NCBI GenBank assembly: GCA_963773665.1
Contig: CAVZBZ010000001.1
Coordinates: 992,001-1,056,000 of the forward strand
Direction of reading: 5' to 3'
Source of the DNA: DATJLY01 sp963773665
Lineage (GTDB): Bacteria; Pseudomonadota; Alphaproteobacteria; ATCC43930; CGMCC-115725
DNA: 64,000 nucleotides
The notes under the pieces were generated by a model that saw only the letters and a list, made by a program, of their open reading frames with translations, ran no database searches and was not told where the DNA came from. How positions within the stretch are numbered: position 1 is the stretch's first letter; each line of letters starts with the position of its first letter. Positions 51,737 to 61,001 of this stretch are shown piece after piece. The position numbers and the translations under genes are program-made.

Positions 51737-52738
51737 ATGCGCACCGCCAGTCTCGTTGCCGCGGCGTTCTGCGGCGTCCTGTCCGTCGCCGCGGGCGCCG
51801 TGGCCGCGCCCGTAACTGTCCGCATCGCCTGGGTCGTGCCGGTCGGCAACTGGGCGTCGATCATCTACGAAAAAAAGGACCTGATGACGCATTACGGCAA
51901 GACCTACACGGTCGATGCCGAGCATTTCCAAGGCACGCCGCAGATGTTGCAGGCGCTGGCCGCGGGCGAGCTCGACATTGCCGACCTTGCTTTCTCGACC
52001 TTCGCGATCGCCATCGAGAACGCCGGCATGGACGATCTGCGCGTCATCGGCGACGAGGCGCAGGACGGCGCCAGCGACTACACCGGCACTTATTACGTCC
52101 TGAAGGACGGGCCGGTCAAAACCATCGAAGACCTGAAGGGCAAGGTGCTGGCGACGGTCGGCGTGGGCGCTGCGCTCGACATTCCCGTGCGCGCCATGCT
52201 GCGCAGGCACGGGCTCGAGGACCGGCGCGACTATACGATGGTCGAAGCGGCATTTCCGAACATGCTGCCGATGCTGTTGGACCACAAGATCGACTTCATG
52301 CCGTCGGTCAATCCGTTCGCGCGCGACCCGCGCATGAAGGAAGATGCGCGGCCGCTTTTCACGGTCCGGGACGCCATGGGCGGTTCGACGCAATTCATCA
52401 TCTGGACCGCGCGCAAACCCTTCCTCGACAAGAACCGCGCGGCGATGGTCGACCTCATGGAGGACGCGGTGCGCGTCACGCGCTATCTCACCGATCCGAA
52501 GAACCACGCCGACGTGGTGCAAATCGCCGCCAAGATAACCAAGCAGCCGCCGGAACGGCTCGATTACGTCTTCACCAAGGCGGACAATTACCGCGACCCC
52601 GAGATGCGGCCCAACATGGCGAGCCTGCAGCGCGCCATCGACGTGACGCAGGAGATGGGTTTCCTGAAGACCAAGATCGACGTCAAGAAATACGAGGCGC
52701 TCGACATCCTCAACGAGGCGATCGCCCGCATCAAGTAG
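51737..52738 (+). CDS. ABC transporter substrate-binding protein (NMT1/TauA-like)
   Basis: This 333-residue periplasmic binding protein has a signal peptide of about 24 residues (ending VAAGAVAA), then VRIAWVVPVGNWASIIYEKK and FQGTPQMLQALAAGELDIADL, typical of NMT1/SsuA/TauA solute receptors, and TIEDLKGKVLATVGVGAALD for the second lobe. GGGAGGAAG precedes the ATG. No ATPase or permease lies beside it; the lone ATPase/permease pair at 18.6-20.3 kb is of the same class. The ligand is unknown. The 3' end overlaps the next convergent gene by 8 bp. Confidence 0.88.
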   Translation: MRTASLVAAAFCGVLSVAAGAVAAPVTVRIAWVVPVGNWASIIYEKKDLMTHYGKTYTVDAEHFQGTPQMLQALAAGELDIADLAFSTFAIAIENAGMDDLRVIGDEAQDGASDYTGTYYVLKDGPVKTIEDLKGKVLATVGVGAALDIPVRAMLRRHGLEDRRDYTMVEAAFPNMLPMLLDHKIDFMPSVNPFARDPRMKEDARPLFTVRDAMGGSTQFIIWTARKPFLDKNRAAMVDLMEDAVRVTRYLTDPKNHADVVQIAAKITKQPPERLDYVFTKADNYRDPEMRPNMASLQRAIDVTQEMGFLKTKIDVKKYEALDILNEAIARIK

Positions 52739-53606
52739 CGCGCGCGGCGATCGTGTCGGCGAGCGCGAGGAGGCGCCTTGCCTCCTCGACATGGAGGCGC
52801 TCGACGAGCTTGCCATCGACGAGGGTGACGCCGCTGCCGGCGGCTAGCGCTGCGTCGTGCGCGGCGATGATACGGCGCGCCCGCGCAAGCTCGTCCGGCG
52901 CGGGCCCGAAAATGCGGTTCGCCGCTGCGATCGTCTTGGGGTGGATGAGCGACTTGCCGTCGAATCCCAGAGCGCGGCCCTGGCGGCACGCGGCTTCGAA
53001 GCCTTCGTCGTCGTCGAGATCGGCGTGGATGCCGTCGAGCGCCGCAAGCCCGTAAGCGCGCGCCGCGAGCAGCCCAAGCCCGAGCGCCGGGAGCAGCGGC
53101 GCGCGGTCCTTCGTCTCCTGCGCGCGCAGATCCTTCGCGAGATCGGCCGTGCCCATGACGAGCGCCGCGATGCGCGGGCCCGATGACGCGATCGCCTCGG
53201 CATGGAGGAACCCCAACGGTGTCTCGATCATGCACCAGAGCGCCGGCTTGTCCCGCGCGCCCGCCGCATCGAGCGCGCGCACGGCGCGCATCACCTCGTC
53301 GGCGCTTTCGACCTTCGGCAGCAGCACGCCTTCGATCGGCAGAGTGGCCGCGAAGGCGAGATCGGCCGCGCCCCACGGAGTTGCCAGCGTGTTGACGCGG
53401 AGCGCCAGCTCGCGCGGGCCGTAGCCGCCGTGGCGCAGCGCCGCCGCGATCGCGCCGCGCGCGCCCTCCTTCTGCGCGGGCGCTACCGCGTCTTCGAGAT
53501 CGAAGATCAGGACGTCGGCGTCGAGCGTCCGCGCCTTCTCGAGCGCGCGCGCGTTCGAGCCCGGCACGAAGAGCGCGCTGCGGCGCGGGCGGGCGTTCGC
53601 CGCCAG
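52731..53606 (-). CDS. CoA ester lyase, HpcH/HpaI (CitE-like) family
   Basis: This TIM-barrel lyase is related to citrate lyase beta and malyl-CoA lyases. The conserved start is RRSALFVPGSNARALEKA, followed by IFDLEDAVAP (Mg site), LRVNTLATPWG, LWCMIETPLG and GKSLIHPKTI. No ATG, GTG or TTG lies between the asd stop (53614) and the conserved start; a CTG at 53606, preceded by GAGG, gives 291 residues. The alternative is an ATG at 53690 inside asd, which adds an Arg-rich 28 residues. Its natural CoA substrate (malyl-, citramalyl- or similar) is unclear. Confidence 0.8.
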   Translation of the reverse strand: MAANARPRRSALFVPGSNARALEKARTLDADVLIFDLEDAVAPAQKEGARGAIAAALRHGGYGPRELALRVNTLATPWGAADLAFAATLPIEGVLLPKVESADEVMRAVRALDAAGARDKPALWCMIETPLGFLHAEAIASSGPRIAALVMGTADLAKDLRAQETKDRAPLLPALGLGLLAARAYGLAALDGIHADLDDDEGFEAACRQGRALGFDGKSLIHPKTIAAANRIFGPAPDELARARRIIAAHDAALAAGSGVTLVDGKLVERLHVEEARRLLALADTIAARAT

Positions 53607-53613
53607 GGGCGCC

Positions 53614-54660
53614 TCAGCCGGCGTAGCGGCGGCGCGGCGCCGCCGCCTGGAGATGGTCGCGCACCAGCACCTCGGCAATCTGCACGGCATTCAACGCCGC
53701 GCCCTTGCGCAGATTGTCGGCCACGACCCAGAGCGAGAGCGCGTTCGCCGCGGTCGGATCGCGGCGGATGCGGCTCACATAGACCGCGTCCTCGCCCGCC
53801 GCCTCGACCGGCGTGACATAGCCATCGTCCGTGTGCTGATCGACCACGAGAATGCCCGGCGCCGCGCGCAAAAGCTTGCGCGCGTCGGCCTCGGACAAGG
53901 GCCGCTCGAACTCGACATTCAGCGCCTCGGCGTGGCCGATGAACACCGGCACGCGCACGCAGGTCGCCTGTACCAGGATGTCCCGGTCGAGGATCTTGCG
54001 CGTCTCGACCGCCATCTTCCATTCCTCCTTGGTCGCGCCGTCGTCCATGAACATGTCGATCTGCGGGATGCAGTTGAAGGCGATCTGCTTGGTGAACTGC
54101 TCGGCGGCGACCGTGTCGTTGACGAAGATGGCGCGGGTCTGGGTGAAGAGCTCGTCCATCGCCGCGCGGCCGGCGCCCGAGACCGACTGGTACGTCGCCA
54201 CCACCACGCGCTTCACGCGCGCTGCGTCATGAAGCGGCTTCAGCGCCACCACCATCTGGATCGTCGAGCAGTTGGGATTGGCGATGATGCCGCGCTTCTC
54301 ATAGAGCGCGATGGCCTGGGGATTGACCTCGGGTACGACGAGCGGCACGTCCTTGTCCATGCGGAACTGCGAGGTGTTGTCGATCACGACGGCGCCGGCC
54401 TTGGCCGCGCGCGGCGCATGCACCGCCGAGATCTTCGCGCCCGGCGAGAACAGCGCGATATCGACGCCCTTGAAGTCGTAGCGGTCGAGCTCCTGCACCT
54501 TGAGCACCTGGTCCTCGCCGAACGAGACCTCGAAGCCGGCCGACCGCTCGCTCGCCACGGCATGCACCTCGGAAACCGGAAACTTTCGCTCGGCGAGAAT
54601 GTTCAGCATCTCGCGGCCGACATTGCCGGTGGCCCCGACCACCGCTACCTTCCACGCCAT
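53614..54660 (-). CDS. asd: Aspartate-semialdehyde dehydrogenase
   Basis: This 348-residue NADPH enzyme makes aspartate semialdehyde for lysine, threonine, methionine and diaminopimelate synthesis. It begins MAWKVAVVGATGNVGREML (cofactor loop); the nucleophile Cys is in ANPNCSTIQMVVAL, and the substrate-binding region is in YQSVSGAGRAAMDEL and FIGHAEALNVEFERP. Length and start are standard for alphaproteobacteria. The CitE-like gene follows it by only a few bases, so they may be co-transcribed. Confidence 0.96.
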   Translation of the reverse strand: MAWKVAVVGATGNVGREMLNILAERKFPVSEVHAVASERSAGFEVSFGEDQVLKVQELDRYDFKGVDIALFSPGAKISAVHAPRAAKAGAVVIDNTSQFRMDKDVPLVVPEVNPQAIALYEKRGIIANPNCSTIQMVVALKPLHDAARVKRVVVATYQSVSGAGRAAMDELFTQTRAIFVNDTVAAEQFTKQIAFNCIPQIDMFMDDGATKEEWKMAVETRKILDRDILVQATCVRVPVFIGHAEALNVEFERPLSEADARKLLRAAPGILVVDQHTDDGYVTPVEAAGEDAVYVSRIRRDPTAANALSLWVVADNLRKGAALNAVQIAEVLVRDHLQAAAPRRRYAG

Positions 54661-54714
54661 GAACCCTGCTCCTTGGAGCGAAACCGGCGCTTCCCATAGG
54701 CTGCCGTTCCGACC

Positions 54715-55059
54715 ATGACAAGCCCTCCCCGATCCCACAGCGCGGCAACCTTCCGCGATTTCTGGCCGACATATCTCGCGGCCCATGCCGACCCGCGCAC
54801 GCGCGGCGTGCATTATTGCGGCACCGCCCTCGGCGTCGCGCTGGTGGCGTGCTTTGCCGCCGGCGGCGGCTGGTGGGCGCTGGTGGCGGCGCCGGTCGCG
54901 GGCTATGGCCCGGCCTGGGCCGCGCATGCGCTGATCGAGCGGAACCGCCCGGCGACCTTCACCCATCCGCTGTGGTCGTTCGCGGCCGATTTCCGCATGG
55001 CCTTCCTCGCCGCGACCGGACGGCTCCGCGCCGAGCTGGACCGCGCCGGAGTCCGCTAG
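54715..55059 (+). CDS. Mpo1-like (DUF962) membrane protein
   Basis: The 114-residue protein matches the Mpo1/DUF962 family: FRDFWPTYLAAHADPRTRGVHYCGT (about residues 14-38), two hydrophobic segments, then HALIERNRPATFTHPLWSFAADFRM. The yeast member is an iron-dependent dioxygenase of 2-hydroxy fatty acids, and the three His of HYxGT/AH/THP correspond to its metal ligands. Bacterial members are little studied. DUF308 follows 13 bp later. Confidence 0.85.
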   Translation: MTSPPRSHSAATFRDFWPTYLAAHADPRTRGVHYCGTALGVALVACFAAGGGWWALVAAPVAGYGPAWAAHALIERNRPATFTHPLWSFAADFRMAFLAATGRLRAELDRAGVR

Positions 55060-55072
55060 GTCGTAGCGCGGC

Positions 55073-55555
55073 ATGGCCGGGCATTGGTGGGCGGCCGCGC
55101 TGCGCGGCCTCGCCGGGGTGGGGTTCGGCATCCTCGCCCTCTTCGTGCCGGAGAACGGGCTCACGGCACTCGAGCTTTTGTTCGCGGCCTACCTCCTCGC
55201 CGACGGCGCCCTCGCGATCGTCGCGGGCCATCGGCGCTCGAACTGGCTCGTGGCCGAGGGCGTCCTCGGCATCGCGGCCGCCTGCTTCGTCGCGGGTTTT
55301 CCCGAGCTTATCCTCATCGCCTTCATCCGTGCCGCTGCGGTCTGGGCGGTGCTCTCGGGCACGGCGCTGGTCGCGGCGGCGCGCCGCGAACGAGCGATGG
55401 CGGCGGCGGGCGGGCTGTCGATCCTGTGGGGCGTGGCGGTCTATATCTCGCCGGCGCAGGGGGTGGTCATCTGGGCCTGGTCGATCGGCGCCTATGCCAT
55501 CCTGTTCGGAGCGCTCATGCTCGCCAGCGCCCGGCGGCTCCGCCGCGCCGCTTGA
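55073..55555 (+). CDS. DUF308 (HdeD-like) membrane protein
   Basis: This 160-residue inner-membrane protein has about six short hydrophobic segments arranged as repeated pairs. RGLAGVGFGILALFVPENGL and LFAAYLLADGALAIVAG are typical of DUF308/HdeD, a family linked in E. coli to acid resistance. It lies in tandem with the Mpo1-like gene, and a polar DGALAI...ISPAQG repeat is seen in both halves. The function is unknown. Confidence 0.85.
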   Translation: MAGHWWAAALRGLAGVGFGILALFVPENGLTALELLFAAYLLADGALAIVAGHRRSNWLVAEGVLGIAAACFVAGFPELILIAFIRAAAVWAVLSGTALVAAARRERAMAAAGGLSILWGVAVYISPAQGVVIWAWSIGAYAILFGALMLASARRLRRAA

Positions 55556-55611
55556 CCGGCAATGCGGTTAGCGCCAGTGTTCGCGCTCCGCGGCCCATAT
55601 GAGGGATCCCG

Positions 55612-56466
55612 GTGAGCATCCCAGTCAGCGACAAGAAGCACACTCCGGCCGAGCTCCGCGCGCGCAAGGGCGCGGTGCCGATCGTGTGCCTCACCGCCTA
55701 TACGGCGCCGATGGCGCGGCTCCTCGACAGCATCGCCGATCTGCTGCTGGTGGGCAATTCGCTGGCCATGGTGGTCTATGGGCTCGACAGCACGCTCCCG
55801 GTGACGCTCGACATCATGATCGCGCATGGCGCGGCCGTGGTGCGCGGCGCGCGGCGCGCCTGCGTCATCGTCGACATGCCGTTCGGGACCTACCAGGAAG
55901 ACCCCGCCCAGGCCTTCCGCAACGCCGCCCGCGTCATGCGCGAGACCGGCTGCGCCGGGGTCAAGCTCGAGGGCGGCGAGCCGATGGCCGACACCGTGCG
56001 CTTCCTCGTCGAGCGCGGCATCCCGGTGCTGGGCCATATCGGCCTCCAGCCGCAATCGGTCAATGCCTTGGGCGGCTTCCGCGCGCAGGGAAGGAACGAG
56101 ATGGAGGCCGCGCGCGTCATCGCCGACGCGCACGCGGTGGCCGACGCCGGCGCCTTCGCCCTCGTCGTCGAGGGCACGGCGGAGCCCGTCGCGCGCCGCC
56201 TGACCGGCGAGGTCGCGGTGCCGACCATCGGCATCGGCGCGTCGCCCGCGTGCGACGGACAGATCCTCGTCACCGAGGACATGCTCGGCATCTTCGGCGA
56301 GTTCCAGCCGCGCTTCGTCAAGCGCTATGCCGAGCTTGGCGGCGCCATTGCCGCAGCCGCAGCATCGTATGCCGACGACGTGCGCCAGCACCGCTTCCCG
56401 GGGCTGGAGCATTGCTATGGCGTCGCCCCGGCCAAGCGCCCGGCGCCGGCGACGCAGGAGAGCTGA
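55612..56466 (+). CDS. panB: 3-methyl-2-oxobutanoate hydroxymethyltransferase
   Basis: This 284-residue enzyme makes ketopantoate from 2-oxoisovalerate and methylene-tetrahydrofolate, the first pantothenate step. The diagnostic pieces are VCLTAYTAPMARLLD, VGNSLAMVVYGLDSTLPVTLD (whole stretch about residues 47-68), VIVDMPFGTYQ, LEGGEPMADT, HIGLQPQSVNALGGF and TIGIGASPACDGQILVTED. The start is a GTG with GAGG upstream. No panC is nearby. The 3' end faces the convergent lipoprotein gene 6 bp away. Confidence 0.95.
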   Translation: MSIPVSDKKHTPAELRARKGAVPIVCLTAYTAPMARLLDSIADLLLVGNSLAMVVYGLDSTLPVTLDIMIAHGAAVVRGARRACVIVDMPFGTYQEDPAQAFRNAARVMRETGCAGVKLEGGEPMADTVRFLVERGIPVLGHIGLQPQSVNALGGFRAQGRNEMEAARVIADAHAVADAGAFALVVEGTAEPVARRLTGEVAVPTIGIGASPACDGQILVTEDMLGIFGEFQPRFVKRYAELGGAIAAAAASYADDVRQHRFPGLEHCYGVAPAKRPAPATQES

Positions 56467-56472
56467 CCCCCC

Positions 56473-56784
56473 TTACGGCGCCCGCCCGTAGCCCTTGGAC
56501 GCCATGCAGGCGCTCAGCACGTCGTCCGAGCGCCGCCCGGTGTCCGCCGCGATCGTCGCCTTGTGCGTGCTGAGCGTGCCGCTGTTCTGCCAGTCCTGGC
56601 CGCGGCTTGCGAGGATGTCGGCGTCGATGTCGCTGTCGCGCCGCACCGCCTGCTGAGCCATGCTGTTGCACTCGGAAAAATCGGCGGAAGCCTGCGCGGC
56701 ATCGACGCCGGGTTTTTGCCAGCGCGGCCCGGCGCACGCGCCGAGCGCCAGGAGACTCGCCACGAGCGCCGCTTTCCGACCCAT
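56473..56784 (-). CDS. Small putative lipoprotein
   Basis: This 103-residue protein starts MGRKAALVASLLALGAC, a signal peptide with lipobox LGAC, so Cys17 is the likely lipidated residue. The mature part has two more cysteines (SECNSMAQQ and LSACMASKGY) in the C-x-S-x-M context of small glycine-zipper-like or DUF-type envelope lipoproteins. I do not recognise a named family. It is divergent from the second lipoprotein gene by 43 bp. Confidence 0.65.
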   Translation of the reverse strand: MGRKAALVASLLALGACAGPRWQKPGVDAAQASADFSECNSMAQQAVRRDSDIDADILASRGQDWQNSGTLSTHKATIAADTGRRSDDVLSACMASKGYGRAP

Positions 56785-56827
56785 TCCCGGCAATCCTTGC
56801 TTAACCGTTGCCCGCCTAGGATAGCGC

Positions 56828-57112
56828 ATGCCGCCTTCTCTGCGCACCGTGGCCGTTTTGTCCCTTTTGGCGCTTTCGGCCTGCAATGCCTGGCAGGACC
56901 GGGCCGAATTCGCGGCGCCGCAAAGCCGCTGGAAGGAAACCGAGCCCTCGCCCGCCAAGGCCGACGCGGCGCCGCCGGCCATTCCGGAACAATACTGCTA
57001 TCGCACCCTCGCGACGGTCGATTGCTTCAGCCACGCCGAGCCCGAGCGCATCAGCGGCTATACCGGGCTTTATCCCGAGCCAGCCAGCCTGCCGCCCGCA
57101 ACCCTGCGCTGA
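56828..57112 (+). CDS. Small putative lipoprotein
   Basis: The 94-residue product has an N-terminal signal with lipobox (VLSLLALSAC, Cys19) and a short Pro/Ala-rich mature region containing YCYRTLATVDCF (two Cys) and a YTGLYPEP end. The YRTLA-x-V-D-C motif followed by a Pro-rich tail is seen in small alphaproteobacterial lipoproteins of unknown role. It ends a base before the convergent pirin gene. Confidence 0.65.
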   Translation: MPPSLRTVAVLSLLALSACNAWQDRAEFAAPQSRWKETEPSPAKADAAPPAIPEQYCYRTLATVDCFSHAEPERISGYTGLYPEPASLPPATLR

Positions 57113-57113
57113 C

Positions 57114-57965
57114 TCAGAACCGGCCGGCCTGAAAATCGGTGACCGCCTGGCGGATCTCGTCGGGCGTGTTCATGACGAACGGGCCGTAGCGCGCGACCGG
57201 CTCGGCCAGCGGCCGCGCCGCCGCAAGCAGCACGCGGCCGCCGCCCGTGGCCCCGGTGACGAGCGCCGCATCGCCCGCGCCCAGCACCGCGGCGCTGCCG
57301 CGCGGCACCTCGGAAGCGGGCTCGCCGATCAGCACCCTGCCGTCGAAGCAATAAGCGAAGGCGTGGTGCGGCTGCGGCAGCGGCACGACGATGCGCACGC
57401 CTTCCGGAACGGCGAGATCGAGGAGCAGCGGCTCGGTGACGATGCCCTCGACCGGGCCGGTCTTGCCGCCGAACGAGCCCGCCAGCACGCGCACCTTGGC
57501 GCCGCCCTCGAGCGCCGCCTCGGGGATGCGCTCGGGCGCGATGTCCTGGTAGCGCGGCGCAATCATCTTGTCCTTGGCCGGGAGATTGACCCAGAGCTGG
57601 AAGCCCCACATGAGGCCGTTCTCCTGCTCCGGCATTTCCGAATGGACGATGCCGCGCCCGGCCGTCATCCACTGCAGGCTGCCCGCGGTCAGAAGCCCGC
57701 TATTGCCATGGTTGTCGCCATGGCGCATGCGGCCGGCGAGCACATAGGTCACGGTCTCGAAGCCGCGGTGCGGGTGATCGGGAAATCCGGCGGCGTAGTC
57801 CGCGCCCTCGTCGGACCGGATCTCGTCGAGCAGCAGGAACGGATCGACCTCGGCAAGGGCTTGCGTGCCGATGATTCGTGTGAGCTTCACCCCTGCCCCG
57901 TCGCTTGCCGGCACCCCGCGCACGAGCCGCGCCACCGGCCGGATTTTCAGCGCCTGGTCCTTCAT
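57114..57965 (-). CDS. Pirin family protein
   Basis: This 283-residue bicupin protein shows the pirin N-terminal metal site HPHRGFETVTYVLAG and GIVHSEMPEQ (His, His, His and Glu ligands), then the family's C-terminal cupin. Pirins are iron proteins with quercetinase-like or regulatory roles. The ATG at 57965 (MKDQALKIRPV) is preferred to the GTG-like upstream extension. It stands alone on its strand and ends at the lipoprotein gene. Confidence 0.9.
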   Translation of the reverse strand: MKDQALKIRPVARLVRGVPASDGAGVKLTRIIGTQALAEVDPFLLLDEIRSDEGADYAAGFPDHPHRGFETVTYVLAGRMRHGDNHGNSGLLTAGSLQWMTAGRGIVHSEMPEQENGLMWGFQLWVNLPAKDKMIAPRYQDIAPERIPEAALEGGAKVRVLAGSFGGKTGPVEGIVTEPLLLDLAVPEGVRIVVPLPQPHHAFAYCFDGRVLIGEPASEVPRGSAAVLGAGDAALVTGATGGGRVLLAAARPLAEPVARYGPFVMNTPDEIRQAVTDFQAGRF

Positions 57966-58019
57966 TTGCGCTCTCCCAACAACTGTCCCCGGTCTATATG
58001 GGGATCGTGTCAAGAGCGG

Positions 58020-59051
58020 CTAGGAACCCTTGGGCGTCCCCAGCACGTCGTCGAGCTTGGTCTCGAGCGCCTTGGCCTTGTAGTCCGGCAGGCCGAACAC
58101 CCAGGGCTGGAACTTTTCGTTGAGCGCGGCGGCGCGCGCCTGGGCCTCGCCGCTGCCGCTCGCGACGATGCGCGCCCAGTGGGCGCCGTCCTTGTCGGCG
58201 AGCGATACCGTCACGACGAGCCCGTCGAAGCTTTCGAAGCGGGCTTCGGCCGCGCCCTGGGGCGGGAAATCGAAATCCTTGGCCGGCCGCACGTCGCCGA
58301 GCTCGAGCCCGCCCAATGCGCCCGCGGGATCGTCGAGCGCGCTGTCGCTCTTGAGCTTCTTGCCGGCGGGCGGGGGCGAGGCGAGCGCGAACTTGTCGTC
58401 GGGTTTCTGGCGCCCGAACGAAAGCGCCCCGCCGCCGGCGGCGGTGAGCACGACGCTCTTCACCTGCGCCACCGGCAGGTCCATGAGCTTCTTGTCGAGC
58501 CAGCCCGCCATGTCGCCCGAAAGATCGAGCGATCCCCGCGCGAGCCACGATTGCGCATCGCCGGGCTTGCGCACATAGACGCCGTCATTGCCGCCGCCGA
58601 GCTGATCGACGCGGTGCTTGCCGGCGATAATCTCGCCCAGGAGCGAGCCCTTCTCGTCGCTCACCGTGACGAGCGTCGATTTGGCGTCCGGCTTGTCCGC
58701 GTCCTCGAGCTCGAGCCGCGAGTAGAGATCGGGTTTTTTCGTCTTCGGCTCGACATAGGTCAGATCGGCGAGGCCCAGCAGCACCTGATGCAGCTTGTCG
58801 TTGTCGGCGCGATAGAAGCCGCGCTCCTCGACGGTCCAGTCGTTGCCCTGGCGCACCAGCGTCGTCTTGACGCCACCCTTGACGAGCGCGACCCGCGCGA
58901 CGGCATCGAGCCGGTCCGCCACCTGCGGCAGGACACGGGTTCCCACGAGCGGATCGGTGCGCGCAGTACCGCCGCCCCGCGCGACCAGGATCGCGACCGC
59001 CACCGCCGTAACCGTGACCAGGAAAAGGCCGATCAGTCCCTTGTTCTGCAT
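58020..59051 (-). CDS. DUF4340 domain protein (gliding-type ABC system)
   Basis: This 343-residue protein has one N-terminal membrane anchor (LIGLFLVTVTAVAVAILVA, about residues 5-23) and a periplasmic DUF4340 region (TLVRQGNDWTVEERGFYRAD, ADLTYVEPKTKKPDLYSRL). The family accompanies GldG-like proteins and an ABC-2 exporter. It is the last gene of the ATPase-permease-GldG-DUF4340 operon, 7 bp after the GldG-like gene. The function of the complex in non-gliding bacteria is unknown. Confidence 0.85.
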   Translation of the reverse strand: MQNKGLIGLFLVTVTAVAVAILVARGGGTARTDPLVGTRVLPQVADRLDAVARVALVKGGVKTTLVRQGNDWTVEERGFYRADNDKLHQVLLGLADLTYVEPKTKKPDLYSRLELEDADKPDAKSTLVTVSDEKGSLLGEIIAGKHRVDQLGGGNDGVYVRKPGDAQSWLARGSLDLSGDMAGWLDKKLMDLPVAQVKSVVLTAAGGGALSFGRQKPDDKFALASPPPAGKKLKSDSALDDPAGALGGLELGDVRPAKDFDFPPQGAAEARFESFDGLVVTVSLADKDGAHWARIVASGSGEAQARAAALNEKFQPWVFGLPDYKAKALETKLDDVLGTPKGS

Positions 59052-59058
59052 CTTTCCC

Positions 59059-61000
59059 TCACGCCGTCCGGGCGCGGCGCTTGCGCCGCTCGAGGCGGAC
59101 GATGCCCACGACGCAGGCGGCAAGCCCGACCAGGATCGGAATGGCGCCGATATCGAAGAACTCGATCCAGCCCTTCAGGCGGTTGATGTCCTCGCGCTCG
59201 GCGAGCTGCACCTGGCGGAGCTGCTGGCGCGTGCGGATCATCTCGGTGCGGAAGCTTTCGAGCGCCTGCTCGGCGCCCGCCGTCTGCGCCACCGCGGGAC
59301 TCTTCTCCTTGCTGCTCAGATCCTTGATCTTCTGCTCGGTGTCCTTGAGCTTGTCCTCGAGCGTCTTGGCGGTCGCCTGATATTTCTCGTCGGCGGCCTG
59401 CTGGATGTCGTCGACGAGCTGGAACGGCCGCGCCGAGGTGCCGCGGCTTCTGAGCCCGATGAGGTCGTTGCCGCCGGCGAGCGTATCGACCGCGTTGGCG
59501 ACGAAATCGCCGTTGTTCGCGACCGGCAGCTCGACGCGCTGGCCGAAGAAATCCTGCACCTGGACCCAGAAGCGGTCCTCGAGAATGTCGGTATCGGCGA
59601 CGACGATGACGTTGATCGGCTGCGCCGCCGTCTTCACCTGCGGCGGCAGCGGCGGCTCCTTCGCCTTGTCGTCCGTGGCTGCTGCCGGCTTGTCCTTGTC
59701 CTGATCCTTCTTCTCTTCCTTCGGCGGGCCGTCGGGGAAGGCGGTCTCGGCCGGGCCGGTCACGCGCGCCGCAAGCGTGAGACGCTTGCCGTCCGGCTTG
59801 AAGTCGCGCAGCAGCGCCTCGACGTCGGGCATGCCCTGCACCTTCGCGACCGGAATTTCCTCCGACTGGGTCGAGGTCTGGATGAGCGGCGTGAAGGTCG
59901 TCTTGGCGCCTTCGGTCGGCTCGAGAATGCCGGGCGTCGCCATGGCGATGCTCGAGAGATCGCCGGTGACCTGGTCGTCGGCGTCGAAGTTCGGCTTCTT
60001 GAGCGCGAGCCAGGCGACATAATCGACCGGCACGACGCGCGCGCCCGTGCCCGCGTTCACCTTGCGCGCGGCGGCGAGATCGCCCGCCACCATCTTCGGC
60101 ACCATGCGCAGGCCCCAGGCGGCGAACAGCTTCTCCATGTCGCTGTCGGCGGGCATGTTGGGCGGGTTGAGCTGGCTCGGATGCATCTGCTGCGTCTGCG
60201 AATCGGGATCGACGAAGACGAGCGCCCGGCCGCCCTTCAGCACGAACTGGTCGATGGCGTAGAGCGTCTTGTCGGGAAGATGCTGCGGATGGGCGATCAT
60301 CAGCACGTCGACGCCGTCCGGCACCTTGTCGATCTCGGTCGAGACCGACTGCACGTCGTAGAGCTGTTTCAGCTGCTCGATGACGACATAGGGCACCATC
60401 GGGCGGCCCTGCATCGCCGCCATCAGATCGCCTTCCAAGCGGCAGCGCCGTCAGCAATCCCACCACCGGCTTCTTCGGGAAGGCCAGGCTGTGGACGAGC
60501 TTCGTCAGGTCGTATTCGAGGAAGCGCTCGCGCTCGGGCTGGAAGAAGGGGACGGTCTGCTGGTCGTCGGTCGAGTTGGTGGCGGCGAGGCCGAAATAGA
60601 CCTGCTCGCCGCCCTGGTCGAGCGGCACGCCCTGAAGGCCGAAGGCGACGGCGCGGTCCTCCACCGCCGAGAACGGCTCGGGATTGAGGATCTGCAGCTC
60701 GATCTTGCCGCCGGATGCGGCCTCGTATTCCTCGAGCATCTCGCGCACGCGCTGCGCATAGACGGCATAGCTCGGGATCTCGTCGCCCAATCGCGGCGAA
60801 TAGTAGAAGCGCATCACGATCGGCTCGTCGAGCTTCTTGAGCGTGTCGCGCGTGCCTTTGGCGAGCGTGTAGAGATGCTGCTGCGTCAAGTCGATCCGCG
60901 TCGTGCGCAGCGTCTTGTCGGCGATCGCGTTGAGCGCCACGAACAGCACGGCGGCAAGACAGAGGGCGACGAGCGCGCGGGCGCCGCGGGAGACCTTCAT
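59059..61000 (-). CDS. GldG-like ABC-type auxiliary protein, frame broken near 60437
   Basis: The gene would encode a protein of about 646 residues. The N-terminal frame has a membrane anchor (ALVALCLAAVLFVALNA) and the GldG region RIDLTQQHLYTLAKGT and MRFYYSPRLG. The C-terminal frame begins LEGDLMAAMQGRPMVPYVV and holds LKGGRALVFVDPDSQ, ADTDILEDRFWV and a C-terminal membrane helix (GAIPILVGLAACVVGIV) with a basic tail. Removing one A of the pair at 60437-60438 joins them as TALPLEGDLMAAM. It lies 1 bp after the permease gene. It is thought to be the periplasmic partner of the ABC exporter. Confidence 0.88.
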
Positions 61001-61001
61001 C

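Noticed and set aside
51118..51864. Minus-strand protein of about 248 residues opposite the hairpin-rich stretch
   Set aside because: Its translation is Arg/Ala/Pro-rich with no family motif, and it runs across the sdh promoter, the terminator and into the start of the binding-protein gene.
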